64,000 nucleotides of DNA from Ptiloglossa arizonensis (Eukaryota > Arthropoda > Insecta > Hymenoptera > Colletidae): assembly GCF_051014685.1 (NCBI RefSeq), contig NC_135050.1, positions 992,001 through 1,056,000 on the forward strand, read 5' to 3'. A program made the position numbers and the translations under genes. The notes under the pieces were generated by a model. That model was given only the letters and a program-made list of their open reading frames with translations, was not told the DNA's origin and ran no database searches. Each line of letters begins with the position of its first letter. The stretch's first letter is position 1. Below are positions 1 to 10,546 of the stretch, piece by piece.

Positions 1-1
1 T

Positions 2-329
2 ATGCAGGTCGCCAAGTCCTCCAATTATCCGCGGTACGAAACTTTTTCGCGTCGCGGACACCAACCGCCTTCGACTTTCGATTTTCGATTTTCGATTTTC
101 GATTTTCGATTTTCGATTTTCGATTTTCGTTGGTCCCCCTTGTACCGCGAACAATTCGCGATCCGATCGCCGACCCGATGGAACTTCTCTCCACGATGGA
201 GGAAAAGCGAAATCGCGATACAATTACAGAGTTGCACGGATCGAACCTTCGAACGAAGAAGGAACAAACTCGTTTCTTCGTACGCGAAACAACGAACAAC
301 GATCGTTGAATCTCTCGAAAGACACCTTG
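2..329 (+). CDS. Candidate upstream exon (partial) of a left-edge gene
   Basis: Seen: one frame is open from base 2 to a strong 5' splice site, CTTG|GTAAGT, with the intron starting at 330. The frame leaves one base (G329) of a split codon, which is the phase needed by the candidate exon at 493-549, so the two join in frame with a shared Gly codon. The 3' part of the frame is polar and reads ...TIVESLERHL. Against coding status: the 5' part contains a 7-bp tandem repeat (72-129), so the true exon may start well inside this interval, after an unrecognised acceptor, or may be leader sequence. The only ATG in frame is at base 2, on the window edge, so the real start may lie outside. No known protein is recognised in this part. 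Confidence 0.3.
72..129. repeat. 7-bp tandem repeat (CGATTTT)n
   Basis: About eight head-to-tail copies of CGATTTT, the first slightly diverged. It sits inside the open frame that leads to the splice donor at 330 and would encode a repeating FDFRFSI pattern if translated, which argues that this part is not coding. Confidence 0.9.
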
Positions 330-492
330 GTAAGTAACGGAAAGGTAAAAAAAGAGAACGCTTCTTTTCTTCCCTTCCATTTTCGAGCATGAAAAATGTA
401 TCGACTCTGTCCTTACCTGAACGAACTTTTCCCAATATCCTAGCATTCCTGTATCCTTGCGTATCCCACAGCTCTCCTTTTCACTGTTTTAG
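330..492 (+). other. Putative short intron
   Basis: A 163-nt interval bounded by GTAAGT at the left and by a pyrimidine-rich acceptor (CTTTTCACTGTTTTAG) at the right. Removing it keeps an open frame between the flanking candidate exons. A small intron with a T-rich 3' end is typical of insect genes. Confidence 0.45.
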
Positions 493-549
493 GGGTAGCG
501 GCGACGCCCTACCGGAATCTTCGGTCGGCCAAGCTGGCGGTGGTTGGAG
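493..549 (+). CDS. Candidate internal exon; possible N-terminus of a Ras-like small GTPase
   Basis: Seen: 57 nt between a good acceptor (TTTTCACTGTTTTAG) and a good donor (GGAG|GTGAGT). The frame that agrees with the upstream donor reads VAATPYRNLRSAKLAVVG plus one base G. Its third positions are mostly G or C (AAG, CTG, GTG, GCC), unlike the surrounding DNA. Known: Ras-superfamily GTPases begin with a basic-start beta strand of the type K-L-x-V-V-G that runs into the P-loop GxxGxGKS/T. Here the exon ends just after that first Gly, in a codon beginning with G, which would suit an Ala, Gly or Asp next. Inference: this could be the first strand and half of the P-loop of a RERG/RASL-like GTPase. 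The rest of the P-loop was not found downstream in the window. A second open frame (GSGDALPESS...) exists, so the frame is not certain. Confidence 0.4.
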
Positions 550-1840
550 GTGAGTCATTTTTCCCAGCCATCCTATTTTTCTCACTCGTTCGTAAGACAC
601 GTATCTCCCGATACCGAACCGTGCATTAACGTCGAGTAAAACATTTTCAAGATGGACGTACCGCGCCGAACGCGACGGGTAGGTTTTTGCGCGAGAAAAT
701 CAACGTTCGATTTAGACGAAAAATGGTTAAAGATATTCGATCGATTTCCCGATCTCGTTCAGTTCGACCGAAACGAGTCGAAGAATGGATACCGTTGCCG
801 CGACAATTTACTTCTCTACGGTTCGTGGAAATGTGTCGTGTTCTTTGACAAATCAACGGACCGATTACGTGGTAAAATGTATCTTGACCGTGGTTGAACG
901 ACCGAAGTCAGAAGCCATATTGGCTAGACGATGGAATTAACGGATCGCACGTGTAATCGTTCACGGACGAACGACAAAGTTCAACCGTACAATTTAATGA
1001 ATTCTCGACGTTGAACGTTAACCAAAACCGTAACTAAATTATTACGCACTCGACGCGTATAGGTGCTTGTACACGATTTTACGAATCATCGCATCGATGT
1101 ATCTTTCGCTTGGGAGTTATCGCGCATCTGGTTCTGTTTGTCTCGACGCGTATAATTACCGTTTCCTTTCACTGCTTACGACGCGATCACGTTCTTGCGC
1201 GATTATGGGAAATCGTGTCGTCGACTTTCCTCGGAATAACATTTCTTTCGATTCGATTTTGTTCGCCTCGAAACCGGTATTCGATAGAGAAGCTGGAAAA
1301 GCTTTCCCAGCTTGTTCTGAGACATCCGGGCTCCTGGTGCGAAAATTCTTCAAGGGTGCGTGGCCACTATTGATTCCAGGGCTCTGCTACCCTTACGCAC
1401 CCTCGCATTTCTCTTTCCCTCTCTCTTTACCCCCGTTACCCTCTCTGTCCCCACCCAAAATTCTCCCTTTTCCCCTGCGCACCCTTCATCTTCCGTGCTC
1501 CCCTTGGAGGACCCTTTCCTCCTGGCCCGAATTACGTCGCTCCTCCTTGCTTTCCTTCCATCGGCTGGTCCACCCTGGAGGGGTAAAAGCCTCTCTCGTT
1601 CGTTCCCTTCGTCTCGGATCGCTCGTTTCTACGGCCGTCCCAGTTATTAAACTACCCACTCCACGGTTCTCTCGAATCACGTGGATGACATTGCCATTGG
1701 AAATTACGTTGATAAGAGCGCCCGAGTAATTATGTTTAGATACAGACATTCGCGACAACGATGCGATCGCTTAAACGCAAAAATTCCGACACGGTGATAC
1801 ATAATAGACGCGTGTAATATATTTATCGCATATTATAAAA
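550..1840. other. No gene seen; pyrimidine-rich block inside
   Basis: This follows the 5' splice site at 550 and is presumably intron of the left-edge gene. About 1390-1600 is strongly C+T-rich on the + strand, and that bias creates the long frames that cross it. A small frame from an ATG at 652 (81 codons) has no recognisable similarity and no splice context. No P-loop continuation of the 493-549 exon was found here. Confidence 0.6.
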
Positions 1841-1940
1841 TAGGTTGTTCGATAAGTATTGTCGTTCGATGAAACTTATCGAGCAACCTGGTACCATACT
1901 GCACAATAAATTTTATCGACAAAACTTGTTGGACAGCCTA
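1841..1940. mobile_element. TA-flanked palindromic MITE (mariner-like ends)
   Basis: The element starts TAGGTTGTTCGATAAG and ends with the diverged inverted form CTTGTTGGACAGCCTA, so both ends carry TA plus GG/CC, as in Tc1/mariner insertions. A nearly perfect inner hairpin lies at 1842-1889: AGGTTGTTCGATAAGT pairs with ACTTATCGAGCAACCT. There is no coding capacity. Related copies or fragments lie near 23116-23250, 33621-33656, 34438-34462 and 43385-43452. The family assignment is inferred from the TA flanks and the size only. Confidence 0.65.
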
Positions 1941-2218
1941 ATATATTATATTATATTATATTATATTATATTATATTATATTATATTATATTATATTATA
2001 TTATATTATATTATATTATATTATATTATATTATATTATATTATATTATATTATATTATATTATATTATATTATATTATATTATATTATATTATATTATA
2101 TTATATTATATTATATTATATTATATTATATTATATTATATTATATTATATTATATTATATTATATTATATTATATTATATTATATTATATTATATTATA
2201 TTATATTATATTATATTA
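1941..2218. repeat. Pentanucleotide microsatellite (ATATT)n, about 55 copies
   Basis: A 278-bp, essentially perfect array of a 5-bp unit that abuts the TA end of the MITE on its left. Because 5 and 3 are coprime, it is open in a reading frame over its whole length, but that frame is not a gene. A diverged 66-bp direct repeat of the right flank follows at 2214-2330 (ATTAGCGTGTCAG and ATTAGCGTGCCAG). Confidence 0.97.
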
Positions 2219-2344
2219 GCGTGTCAGCACCTTTGCGTTTTCTATTTTATTACTCAATTACATTATATATGTATTATATTATATTAGCGTGCCAGGATTT
2301 TTGTGTTTTGTATTTTATTAGATACTATATTATATATTTTATTT

Positions 2345-3470
2345 ATTATAGATAGATATTATACACGAGATGTATAAATACATATATAGGTGCCATTTTG
2401 GTCCCGATAATACCATTAAGGTACACAAAGAGATCTCGTTACCGTTCGAGGATTAAGTATCAACCCCTATAGACTTTACATTCTAACGTTGGGTTTACTG
2501 AAAATAAGTACTTTTCGACATGCATTTTCCCGATAGTTTTCGTATATCGATAAGGGAGTATTTTATAACCGGCCCATGGAAAATGGCATCATGGTATAAG
2601 GATTACTAGAATAATCGTCTCTAATCTAAGAAGGTAAAACGATTAATATTTCGAGTCCTATGATCGGCATCTACGGGTGCTACAGACATTTGGATACGCA
2701 TTGGAGCAAAAATTATATTTCTAGGAAAAACAAAATCGATGATCGACTGTGGTGAGAGTAAAGTGTGATTCGCGATGCTATTTGGGAAATTAAGGAAACG
2801 AAACGAATTAAAAGTAAGACTTGTTTCTTTTAGAGTCTTTATTATTGAAACGACACTGAAAGACGGTAGATGCTCGAAATAAATTTTCAGCGAGATAATT
2901 CGGAAACTTTCCTGATTCCCGGTTACCATCACCGTGGACGACTCTTATTTTCAATCGTATATCAAGGATTAAGGCTACATTTTGCAACGCTCGTTTTGTC
3001 CTATTTTCGATCTTCGTTCCAACGGTACTTTTCGTTTGGCAAACGAATAACCTCCACAATTCACTCCGACCAATACGGACACTCGCTGTTCCCCTCGTGT
3101 TCGAAAGGTTCGACAGATTTGCAGGATCGTAGTATTCGCTAACAGAATAAAACAAACTTAGCACGGGTCACCGTCGAATCGATAGTTTCCGAGTAAACAA
3201 ATTTTTATTTCAATCGCGCGAGTTATCTATCCGCGTCTACGAATCGCTTGGTTATGGAAAGACATTGAAAATTACACGGAATTAATTCGATCGTTTTATT
3301 TGAAACCGTTGCAAGAGACACTGTACGTCGTCCTCTGTTTTTCTACCATCATCGCGTAGAACAATATTTTCCTACGCGCACTTATAAAATACATTTTTAC
3401 TTTCGCGCGAAATACGAATATCCTTTTTCCAAGGACCACCAGTCAACCTTGAAGAGTTCCATAGAATAGG
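2345..3470. other. No gene seen
   Basis: AT-rich unique sequence. The overlapping frames at 2621-3164 on both strands have neither coding-like composition nor splice context. Nothing else can be supported here. Confidence 0.6.
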
Positions 3471-3479
3471 GATAATTGC

Positions 3480-3720
3480 TCCGAAGGTTACGCCAGGTCC
3501 ATTAATTTTTATGCGCCCGGAAACCATTTACCGATCTTCGCGCCACGTTTTGGCCACGCTTCATTGATACCGATATTTACGAGCCGCGCAACTATTAATT
3601 ATCCTTAAACACTGTCTTAACCTACCTCAACCGTCATTATCGCGATGAACAAAGAGCCGCCACGCGGTTCGCGGTAAAGTCTGTATTTTCATCTCGATGC
3701 GACTGTTCGAGGAAATTTAA
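3480..3720. promoter_or_regulatory. Candidate enhancer-like island
   Basis: A non-repetitive block that lacks the TCGA-rich monotony of its flanks. It carries a cluster of motifs typical of developmental enhancers: CCATTAATTTTTATGC, CTATTAATTATCC (paired homeodomain-like) and GAACAAAGAG (Sox/TCF-like). No open frame spans it. Regulatory status is inferred from motif density only. Confidence 0.25.
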
Positions 3721-3724
3721 CGTT

Positions 3725-6700
3725 ATCCGGTCGGTAGATGGTACCTGTTTATCGTATCTTAGGATAAGCGCCCCTTGGGAGAGCAAATCCCACGGAAAGA
3801 TTAATTCTTGGAACGCGTTCCAAAAACGGGCAGTCTCGTTTTCGTAATCTTACGACGAAAAGGTCGATCGACTGTACTCAATAGCGGATCAACTTCCTCG
3901 AGAAACATCGTTGACTTCGGAGGATCGTGCCAAGAACATTTTCAACTATCCGAAGGAAGCTCAGTTATGCGAGGAAATTTAATCGAACGATCTAAAAACG
4001 CATTGCGTAGAATCGCCAACGACCTTGCGCTCGATGCAACGTTAAAAATCAAAGAAGGAAAAAGAAAAGGAAGACTATTTTCAATTAACGCTGAATCTGC
4101 AAAGTGACAAACTGATAGCGACATGGTTGATGATTTTATAGGCGGGTGAAGCAAAAATAAGTCCAGAACCGAGGAAGACGGTTCCAGGAAGCCGATGTGG
4201 ATTTACGCTCGATGAAGAGGATAATCGATTGATCATTTAACGAATTAGTCGATGGGGGTTTAGCTTGTAGAAAAAGTGCACGAGCTGGTTTTAAACGACG
4301 TTGGCTTCTACGTGTTTACACGATCGAGAGACTTAAGAGCACGGAATAGACAATATATTACTATAAAGGATGCATCGTATATTTTATTAACCGCGTTTAT
4401 CCATTCGTTATTCGCGTTTATCCACTTAACGCGTTTTTTTTAACAAATGGGTACATTTCTCCGATAGAAATAAGCATTTGGTCGTTACGTGGTTAATGCC
4501 ACACTGTGTTTGAACATTTTTCTCCGAACAAAATCACTTTTGCGAAATTATCATTTTTAATCGGTGCGATCGTTTCGACCGGAATGTTTCTTCAATTTTT
4601 TTTCAACGTTTCCAATGTATTTATCGATTTTATTATTCGTAATAAAAAGAATTGGAAACTCGAATAGCATCTGATTTCTCTACGCAATATCGTCCATCTC
4701 AAACTTAAATACATGGCGAAATGTATGACAAAAATAGAACAGGTAGAGGAAAACAATAGAGAATAAACCGGTTTTGATTAATTTTTTATCGGATACAATG
4801 AAAATAGGAATGTTTGATTAAAAATTTTAAAAAGATCGTATATATTCATTTTCCAAACGCGTTTTTCGAGTATGAGGTAACCAGATCGGATTCAAATTGT
4901 TGGAATCCTCGTTTTGATAAACATGAATTAAGTTTACCGGCAAATCGTTGTTCATCGTTTGAAAGTTGCTAAAAAATTTCTTTCCAAGTAACCGTCAGGG
5001 AAGAGAATACAGAGTTCGCGTTGTCGAAGGACGAGGTGCTTCTGTCGCTCGTTAAATTACCCTGTGCAATAAAAATTCATAGCGCGACCACGTGACCGAA
5101 TGGTACATTAAAAATTCAAGTTCAAGCTGGTATTATAACTGGATGTCCACTTGTTTATAATGGATCAACGTCTTCGGTTGTGCGTTCACTCCCCTCGCGA
5201 AGTGCATTCGTCTCTTTTTTTTTTTTTTTTTTTTTTATTCTGCAATCCCCTTTGCGTAATTCGGTGATTTGTAATCATCGTTTGTTTTCTTCCGGGAGAT
5301 CACGGCACATGTCGTACAGGTGTGCCATTCAGGTCAAATCCCGGGAGAACCCGTCTTAAAAATTATGATCATGTGAATGACCGTTCGAATTAAAGTTCGT
5401 AAACGGAAACGTGCACACGGTGCTTCGACTATTCGTCAAATTGTCCACAATTTTAACACGATGTCTACTTTTCCCTAACGGTCGTCCAACTGTACACGAT
5501 CGTTCGGTTAAACTCTTTTATTTAAAATAATATTTACAATAATCGATGAGAGCGCATTACGTATTATGGCGGAAAATTCAATCGGGTCCGATTTCTCTCT
5601 TGAACAGAGTAAACTTGTTATTCGTCCCTGCAATTTACGTAAAAGAGAACATAATTGTTAATCGTTGCGTTCTCGATAAAAGCTGTGCAAGTAAACAAAG
5701 AAGGGGGGAGGGTCGATCGAAAGCGATAATTTTTCTTACTGTTTCGTTAAGCGCGACGACAGACCGTGCAATAGAAAATTTAGTAAAAAAAATTAAGAAA
5801 AAGCGAGACTGGTGAGAATCGTCGATAATATTTTGAAACTTTTTTAACGATACGAGTCCTGCTTCGTGGGAAAATAACGCGTGTAAACGATGAAAAGCGT
5901 ATTTTGCGAAAAGAGGCTTGTAAACATTATCTCCCGGCCTGAAAATGCATAACGAAGTATACGTGCACACAATTCCGCGAGGCGTTTGAACGCGTCACAA
6001 ATTCAAGTGCTCCCCGACTACGATTCCGTGAATGATAAATCTAGTTCAAGGATAACACCCTCGTCATTCCCAAAGATAATGACGATGAAACGTGAGCGCA
6101 GAAAAGCCACGAATACCCGTGGTCGACCTGCACCCATATACCTGCAGGCATGCACAAAAGAAAGGCGAATCCTTCCTTTCTACCTGGCCGAACAAAGAGA
6201 CCTCCGTAACGGAATCAACCCTTTGGCTCTACGGAGAACCAGGAATCCGTATTTCGTCGTTCAGAGTTTTCGCTCTTTTTACGGTACCGGCGTTCGGTAA
6301 AACACTCTACGAGCAGTTTCGAAAACCCCTATACTCGCCTGTACTTGTCGATTCGAGCGCTAATGAAACGTGAACCAAATACACGGCAAGTAACGTACGG
6401 CGGTGTCTTTTAGAAAGTCGTGGTAGTTGGGCACTTGTAATCTCCCCTTTTTTGGTTACAAGTTGATCAGAGAAGTGCCCTTGATGTCGACGAGTCTAGG
6501 GGTGAAACGTTACATTTCTTAGCTAGTTGACAAGTCCGATTCGGGACTGGGTACGAACGAAACTGGTAAAAAATATTGTCCCGCTCTCTTCGTTTGGAAA
6601 ATACTATCGAGTCGAAATCCAGTGCGAACAAATGAAGCAGAAGTCGTAGAAAACAACGTATCGTACAATTATACAAAACGAATCGTTCGAGACGAACGTA

Positions 6701-7430
6701 AAATATTTATTCTGCCAGCTTTCGGCGACAGGGAAAAATGTTCGGAAGGGAAAAGATATTTCACTCGAGATCGTAGTATTCGAAATATCGGGAATACGAT
6801 TTTTTTGAACCGTGTCTAAATTTGTTTTCACGCGGGCGGGAAAGTCGCGTCGAGGTACGTTCGATCGTGCTAAATTAGACATTTCATCGAGTAATTTGGC
6901 GATAAAATATTTTTAACGTTGCTCTTGAGAGCCAGCCAGTTAGACTCTCCATGTGTTGTCAATATTTCAAAGGGACAGGTTGACCGGATGTTGCCACACC
7001 GAAAAATTTTTCGACCGTGAATACGTTTTACTTTGAAATTTCGTGAAAAGTTAATATCCGCTTTGGTTAAATTCGCCTCGCGAATCTCGTTGAAACTCGT
7101 ATTACGAAGAAATCGAGTACGTATCGATTCGAAGTAAACGCGAGTGACTTTGAAAAATTAAAAGAAAAAAGGATACGTCTGAGAAATAGCGATCGCTACT
7201 GTACAATTTGCCCTTTCGAATCGAACGATTCGTTATCGAGAGATTTTTTTTCTAACATCGAGAGCAACGGAAATATTTTAGATTTCCATGCTTAGGTGAC
7301 TCAGCCTGTACAGAAGGGCGCGTAATTCGGAATGGATAGGGAGGGGGAGGGCAGAGAAAATCCATTATTCATCGTGACTGGATTTTATTCGTCTTCGTAG
7401 TTTCGCGTTGCGAAAGTTTACTGGAAAAAC
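3725..7430. other. No gene seen
   Basis: AT-rich sequence with a poly-T run (5216-5236). The frames at 3808-4154, 5546-5970, 5986-6373 and 6467-6882 come in overlapping pairs on both strands or in two phases, as expected of stop-poor CpG-rich DNA. None resembles a known protein. Confidence 0.55.
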
Positions 7431-7439
7431 AACCTTTAG

Positions 7440-7660
7440 TATTTACCGGCGCCCATCAGATGGCGACTCTGCTCGCGACCAATGACTCGTGCCTTTCAGG
7501 CTTTGCATTATCCAAGATGGTATGCCGGCGAAATTTACAGTACAATAAAGCACGCAGCGGTTGAATAGCGCGAGCGTATCCAAAGGGAGGAGTATGTTTA
7601 TCCAACATCGAGGGTAGGCATCTTAGCGTAACGATCGAACAGCTATCGGAGCAACATGGC
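7440..7660. promoter_or_regulatory. Candidate regulatory or insulator-like island with a CTCF-like core
   Basis: A complex, non-repetitive block about 2 kb upstream of the coding exon at 9644. It contains CCCATCAGATGGCGAC at 7453-7468; its AGATGGCG part is close to the insect CTCF core AGRKGGCGC, and the site also holds a CAGATG E-box. It is followed by GCATTATCCAAGATGG. A fit to an insulator or distal promoter element is inference. Confidence 0.25.
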
Positions 7661-8546
7661 ATTCGCGCGAAGAAAATGTCGTTCCGGTTTTGATATACCC
7701 ACGCAGGATAGTCGAGAGCCTTTTCCTATTCACCCTTCTCTCGGGTCTCACACGCCGGTACGCCGCTATGTCTTTGGTGGGGACGAACAGTAAGGCTTCC
7801 CCTAGCAGGAGAGGGAGGAACGGTCCGTGGAGGGGAGGAAACTCGGACGAGGGTGGGGGTACATTGGGCGCGGCCTAGGACGGCCGCGCACCGCGTTGTT
7901 ATAAAAATAATATCAGTGTACCCAGCGCGCTTTCTCGTTAGATATCCCGGCCAATATAGCCGCCGTCAGCGCAGCACGCTGCTCCAGCCGTGTGTGTTTC
8001 CCGTATTCGACACCCGTGGGCGTACCGGGCTCTTCCGCTAGGTGTGCATAACACTCGGACCGAGAATCTCTCTGTCCCGACGCGCATTTATGCCCCATTG
8101 ATCGTCGCGCGTTCGTCGTGATCGCAACTGGCGCTGATCGAAACGCCCGGCGAAAACCGAGAAAGGGGTAGCGGACCGTAAAGGTTGTAAAAGACGGACG
8201 CGGTCGGAAAACGAAAGAGGGAGAGAAAGAAAGAAGTAACCGGCGAACAGAGAGAGGGCGCACCCACGTATACGCGCGGAGAAAGGCCAGTGTCATTTAC
8301 GAACGTACCGAACGCGGTTGCACGGAACGGAAGCCGGGTGTCGTCGTGTCGCTTTGCATTCGGCCGAGTAAAACCGCGGCACCGGCGCCTTCGCCACGCG
8401 GCCGATTGATCCACGTGTGTCAGGAATACATAAGTATTACGTACGACGAAGAACCAACGTAATTCCGTGGGACGCATCTTTTGCCATCGGTTTTCTATCC
8501 TGTTGTGTCATCGCGTGAAACGGTGTTCATCGTCCTCCGTGCGCGC

Positions 8547-8664
8547 GAGAGGGACAGAGACGGAGAGACGGACAGAGAGAGCGAGAGCAGAGCAGAGAGA
8601 GAGGAGAGAGGAGAGAGAAGAGAGAAGAGAGAGAGAGAAGAGTGAGAGAGAGAGAGAGAGAGAG
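8547..8664. repeat. GA-rich low-complexity tract
   Basis: Imperfect (GA)n and (GAGA/GGAGA)n over about 118 bp, ending in an uninterrupted GA run. Frames on either strand here give only Arg/Glu or Ser/Leu low complexity. It may act as GAGA-type promoter sequence for the downstream exon. Confidence 0.9.
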
Positions 8665-9472
8665 GGCGCGAGCGAGAGCAGTAGCGGGAACCGGATAACA
8701 CACGGTCCCGGAATCGTTCCGAGCGGCCAATCACGTACGAGCTCTCGGCTGTCTCCTCCGTTCAGTTGGTAAAAGTGCTCGCGCGTCTTCGATACGTGGA
8801 GGGATTTCTTGGTTGGCTAGAGAAAGAGGCAGAGACGGCAGCGCGCGAGAAAGAAGGACGCACTAGTGGTAGGAGGGTAAGGGGAGGCACGGTAGTAGAA
8901 AGCCGAGGAGCAGAGGCGAGGAGGAAAGTACGAAACTGCTCCACCCGCGCGAGTTTCCCTTTGGCGGTCGTTGAGAGAACGAGACGAGCGAGACTCTATC
9001 TTGGTGGGACTAGCGAACCAGTGTCGTGGATCGTTCTTTGCTCGTTATTTCTTTCCACGTCGTCTTCGCGGATATATTCGATCGTGCCACGCGTGATATC
9101 GTGTGTCATCCGCGGAAAGGTGAAAACGCTGTAGAGGAGAGCGTGCTCAACGAAAGGGACGAGCCGTGCGGAGGGCGAAAGAGGGAGGAACACGCGCGAA
9201 GGAGTACGAAATTAAGGAAACGAGAGAGGACGCTACTGTACGGACCAACCGAGAGTGCTTGTACGTCGGCCGCGTCGTGTCGTCGTCGCATATACGCCGT
9301 CGTGTGTCCTATTTTCATCCTTTTTCTTGCTCTTCTCTCTTTCATTCGTGTTCGTTCGGTCGCGTGAACGAGAAATCAGCCAGTGTTTAGTGCCAGTGTT
9401 TGTCTACCTCAGTCGATTAGCGGCAGCTAAAGGCGAAAAGCTGCATTAAAAGATATTAGAAGAGAAAACAAA

Positions 9473-9480
<8 letters not shown>

Positions 9481-9516
<36 letters not shown>

Positions 9517-9556
9517 TATATAATATATAGTATAATATATATACATATATATTATA
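9481..9556. repeat. AT-dinucleotide microsatellite in the inferred leader
   Basis: (AT)n with single-base interruptions, preceded by an A run. It lies 88 to 163 bases before the ATG of the coding exon. It is either transcribed as 5' UTR or marks the end of a short leader intron; no pyrimidine tract supports the latter. Confidence 0.95.
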
Positions 9557-9643
9557 TCGAACAGTGCTAAACCGCGCCAACGATTATTGTAAATAATAAT
9601 CCATCGGTTTTTGTGTGCGATTTACAACGAACGAAAAAGAATC

Positions 9644-9732
9644 ATGTCCCTGGATAAGTTCGCGGAAGCTGGCATGTTGCAGAAGGAAATCGAGCGTTTG
9701 GAAATCGAGGAGAAAAACGGCGATACCACGAG
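9644..9732 (+). CDS. First coding exon of an unidentified long-intron gene
   Basis: Seen: ATG at 9644 with A at -3, then 29 codons plus two bases, ending at the donor AG|GTAAAT (intron from 9733). The frame would stop at the TAA inside the donor, so it is coding only if spliced. It begins MSLDKFAEAGMLQ and continues with a charged helical stretch including EIERLEIEEKNG. Codons such as CTG, AAG, GAG, ATC and GGC give high GC at third positions, in contrast to the surroundings. A GA-rich, initiator-containing region lies upstream. There is no signal peptide or membrane segment. The charged run could form a short amphipathic helix or coiled coil. I do not recognise the protein. The exon ends in phase 2, and no matching downstream exon was found in the remaining 54 kb. 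Confidence 0.72.
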
Positions 9733-10480
9733 GTAAATTAGTCATCCTCTATTTACGAATCTCCGGTCTTCGTATCGTGTTTCCGGTGAGGTTAGAAATT
9801 CATCGTCGATCACGCGCGCGTCGATGAAACTTCGCGCCTTTTTTTATCGGTTGAAAATTTATACGCGTGTTTTTTCTAAAATATAAATTTTTACGTTCGT
9901 CGGGAGCCACGTATTTCCCCGTGGGTTCGGAGGTTTCGCGAAAACACGTTTGCGTACCGAGAACACCGCGACACGGTACGATGAAAATTGTTTCCGGTTC
10001 GAAAACGTTTGAATAACATGGCCCGGAATTTATCGTCGAGAACGTTGCTCGAATTACAGAATCGTTCGAGGATCTTTACGGTGCCTCGCGTAACCGCGTT
10101 TTTTGGGTCAGGTTGGCAATAACAAACACGAACGAATATTAGAATACGCGTAACGGTTCTCCGTGTCAACAGATCATCCACAAACACTTGACATGCGCAC
10201 ACGTACAGAGGAAAGGCGAGTTTTGAAAGGCGGCGATGTATTAACCGTTTCTCGTGTGTGTCCCCGAACGGATTACACGTTGCGTCTGGGGCAACATTTC
10301 GACTATTCGATTCTCTTTCCGTTGTTACATAAGATTTTAAAATTGGCCTTAATGCCTCGACAATTAAATTACGTAATGCCCTCGAACCTTTCGGTAGGCT
10401 TTCGATCGCGCGATCGGTATCGTGACCGAACGAACGGTATTTTCAATATTTGCAATACCGTTTATTCGTTACAAATATTC

Positions 10481-10546
10481 TCCTCCCCTCCCCCTCCCCC
10501 TCCCCCTCCACCTCCTCGTCCCCACCCCCCGCCCGCTCCCCCTCCA
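10481..10546 (-). repeat. C-rich tract, G-quadruplex-capable on the - strand
   Basis: Repeated CCCCCT and CCCC runs on the + strand give at least six G-runs of four to six on the - strand, with short loops. The long Pro-rich and Gly-rich frames crossing it are products of this tract. Confidence 0.85.

Larger units (their letters stand above)
7690..9643 (+). promoter_or_regulatory. Promoter and 5' leader region of the 9644 gene
   Basis: A GC-elevated stretch directly upstream of the coding exon, with a long GA-rich tract (8547-8664) of the kind bound by GAGA-type factors. Initiator-like TCAGT sites occur at 8762-8766 and 9409-9413. The first is followed about 29 bases later by ATACGTG, a near match to the downstream promoter element. 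No TATA box stands out at a sensible spacing. No convincing 3' splice site was seen just before the ATG, so the leader may be continuous with the coding exon. It includes an AT-dinucleotide run at 9481-9556. The exact start of transcription cannot be read. Confidence 0.45.

Noticed and set aside
405..425. TTCGTTCAG|GTAAGG on the - strand as a ratchet site
   Set aside because: The upstream sequence is purine-rich rather than pyrimidine-rich, and no - strand gene is supported here.
1067..1729. 220-codon + strand frame
   Set aside because: Pyrimidine-rich DNA yields Pro/Ser/Leu runs; the adjacent frame and the opposite strand are also open.
1845..2219. A 124-codon + strand frame
   Set aside because: It is translation of the ATATT pentamer microsatellite, giving a repeating YYIIL pattern.
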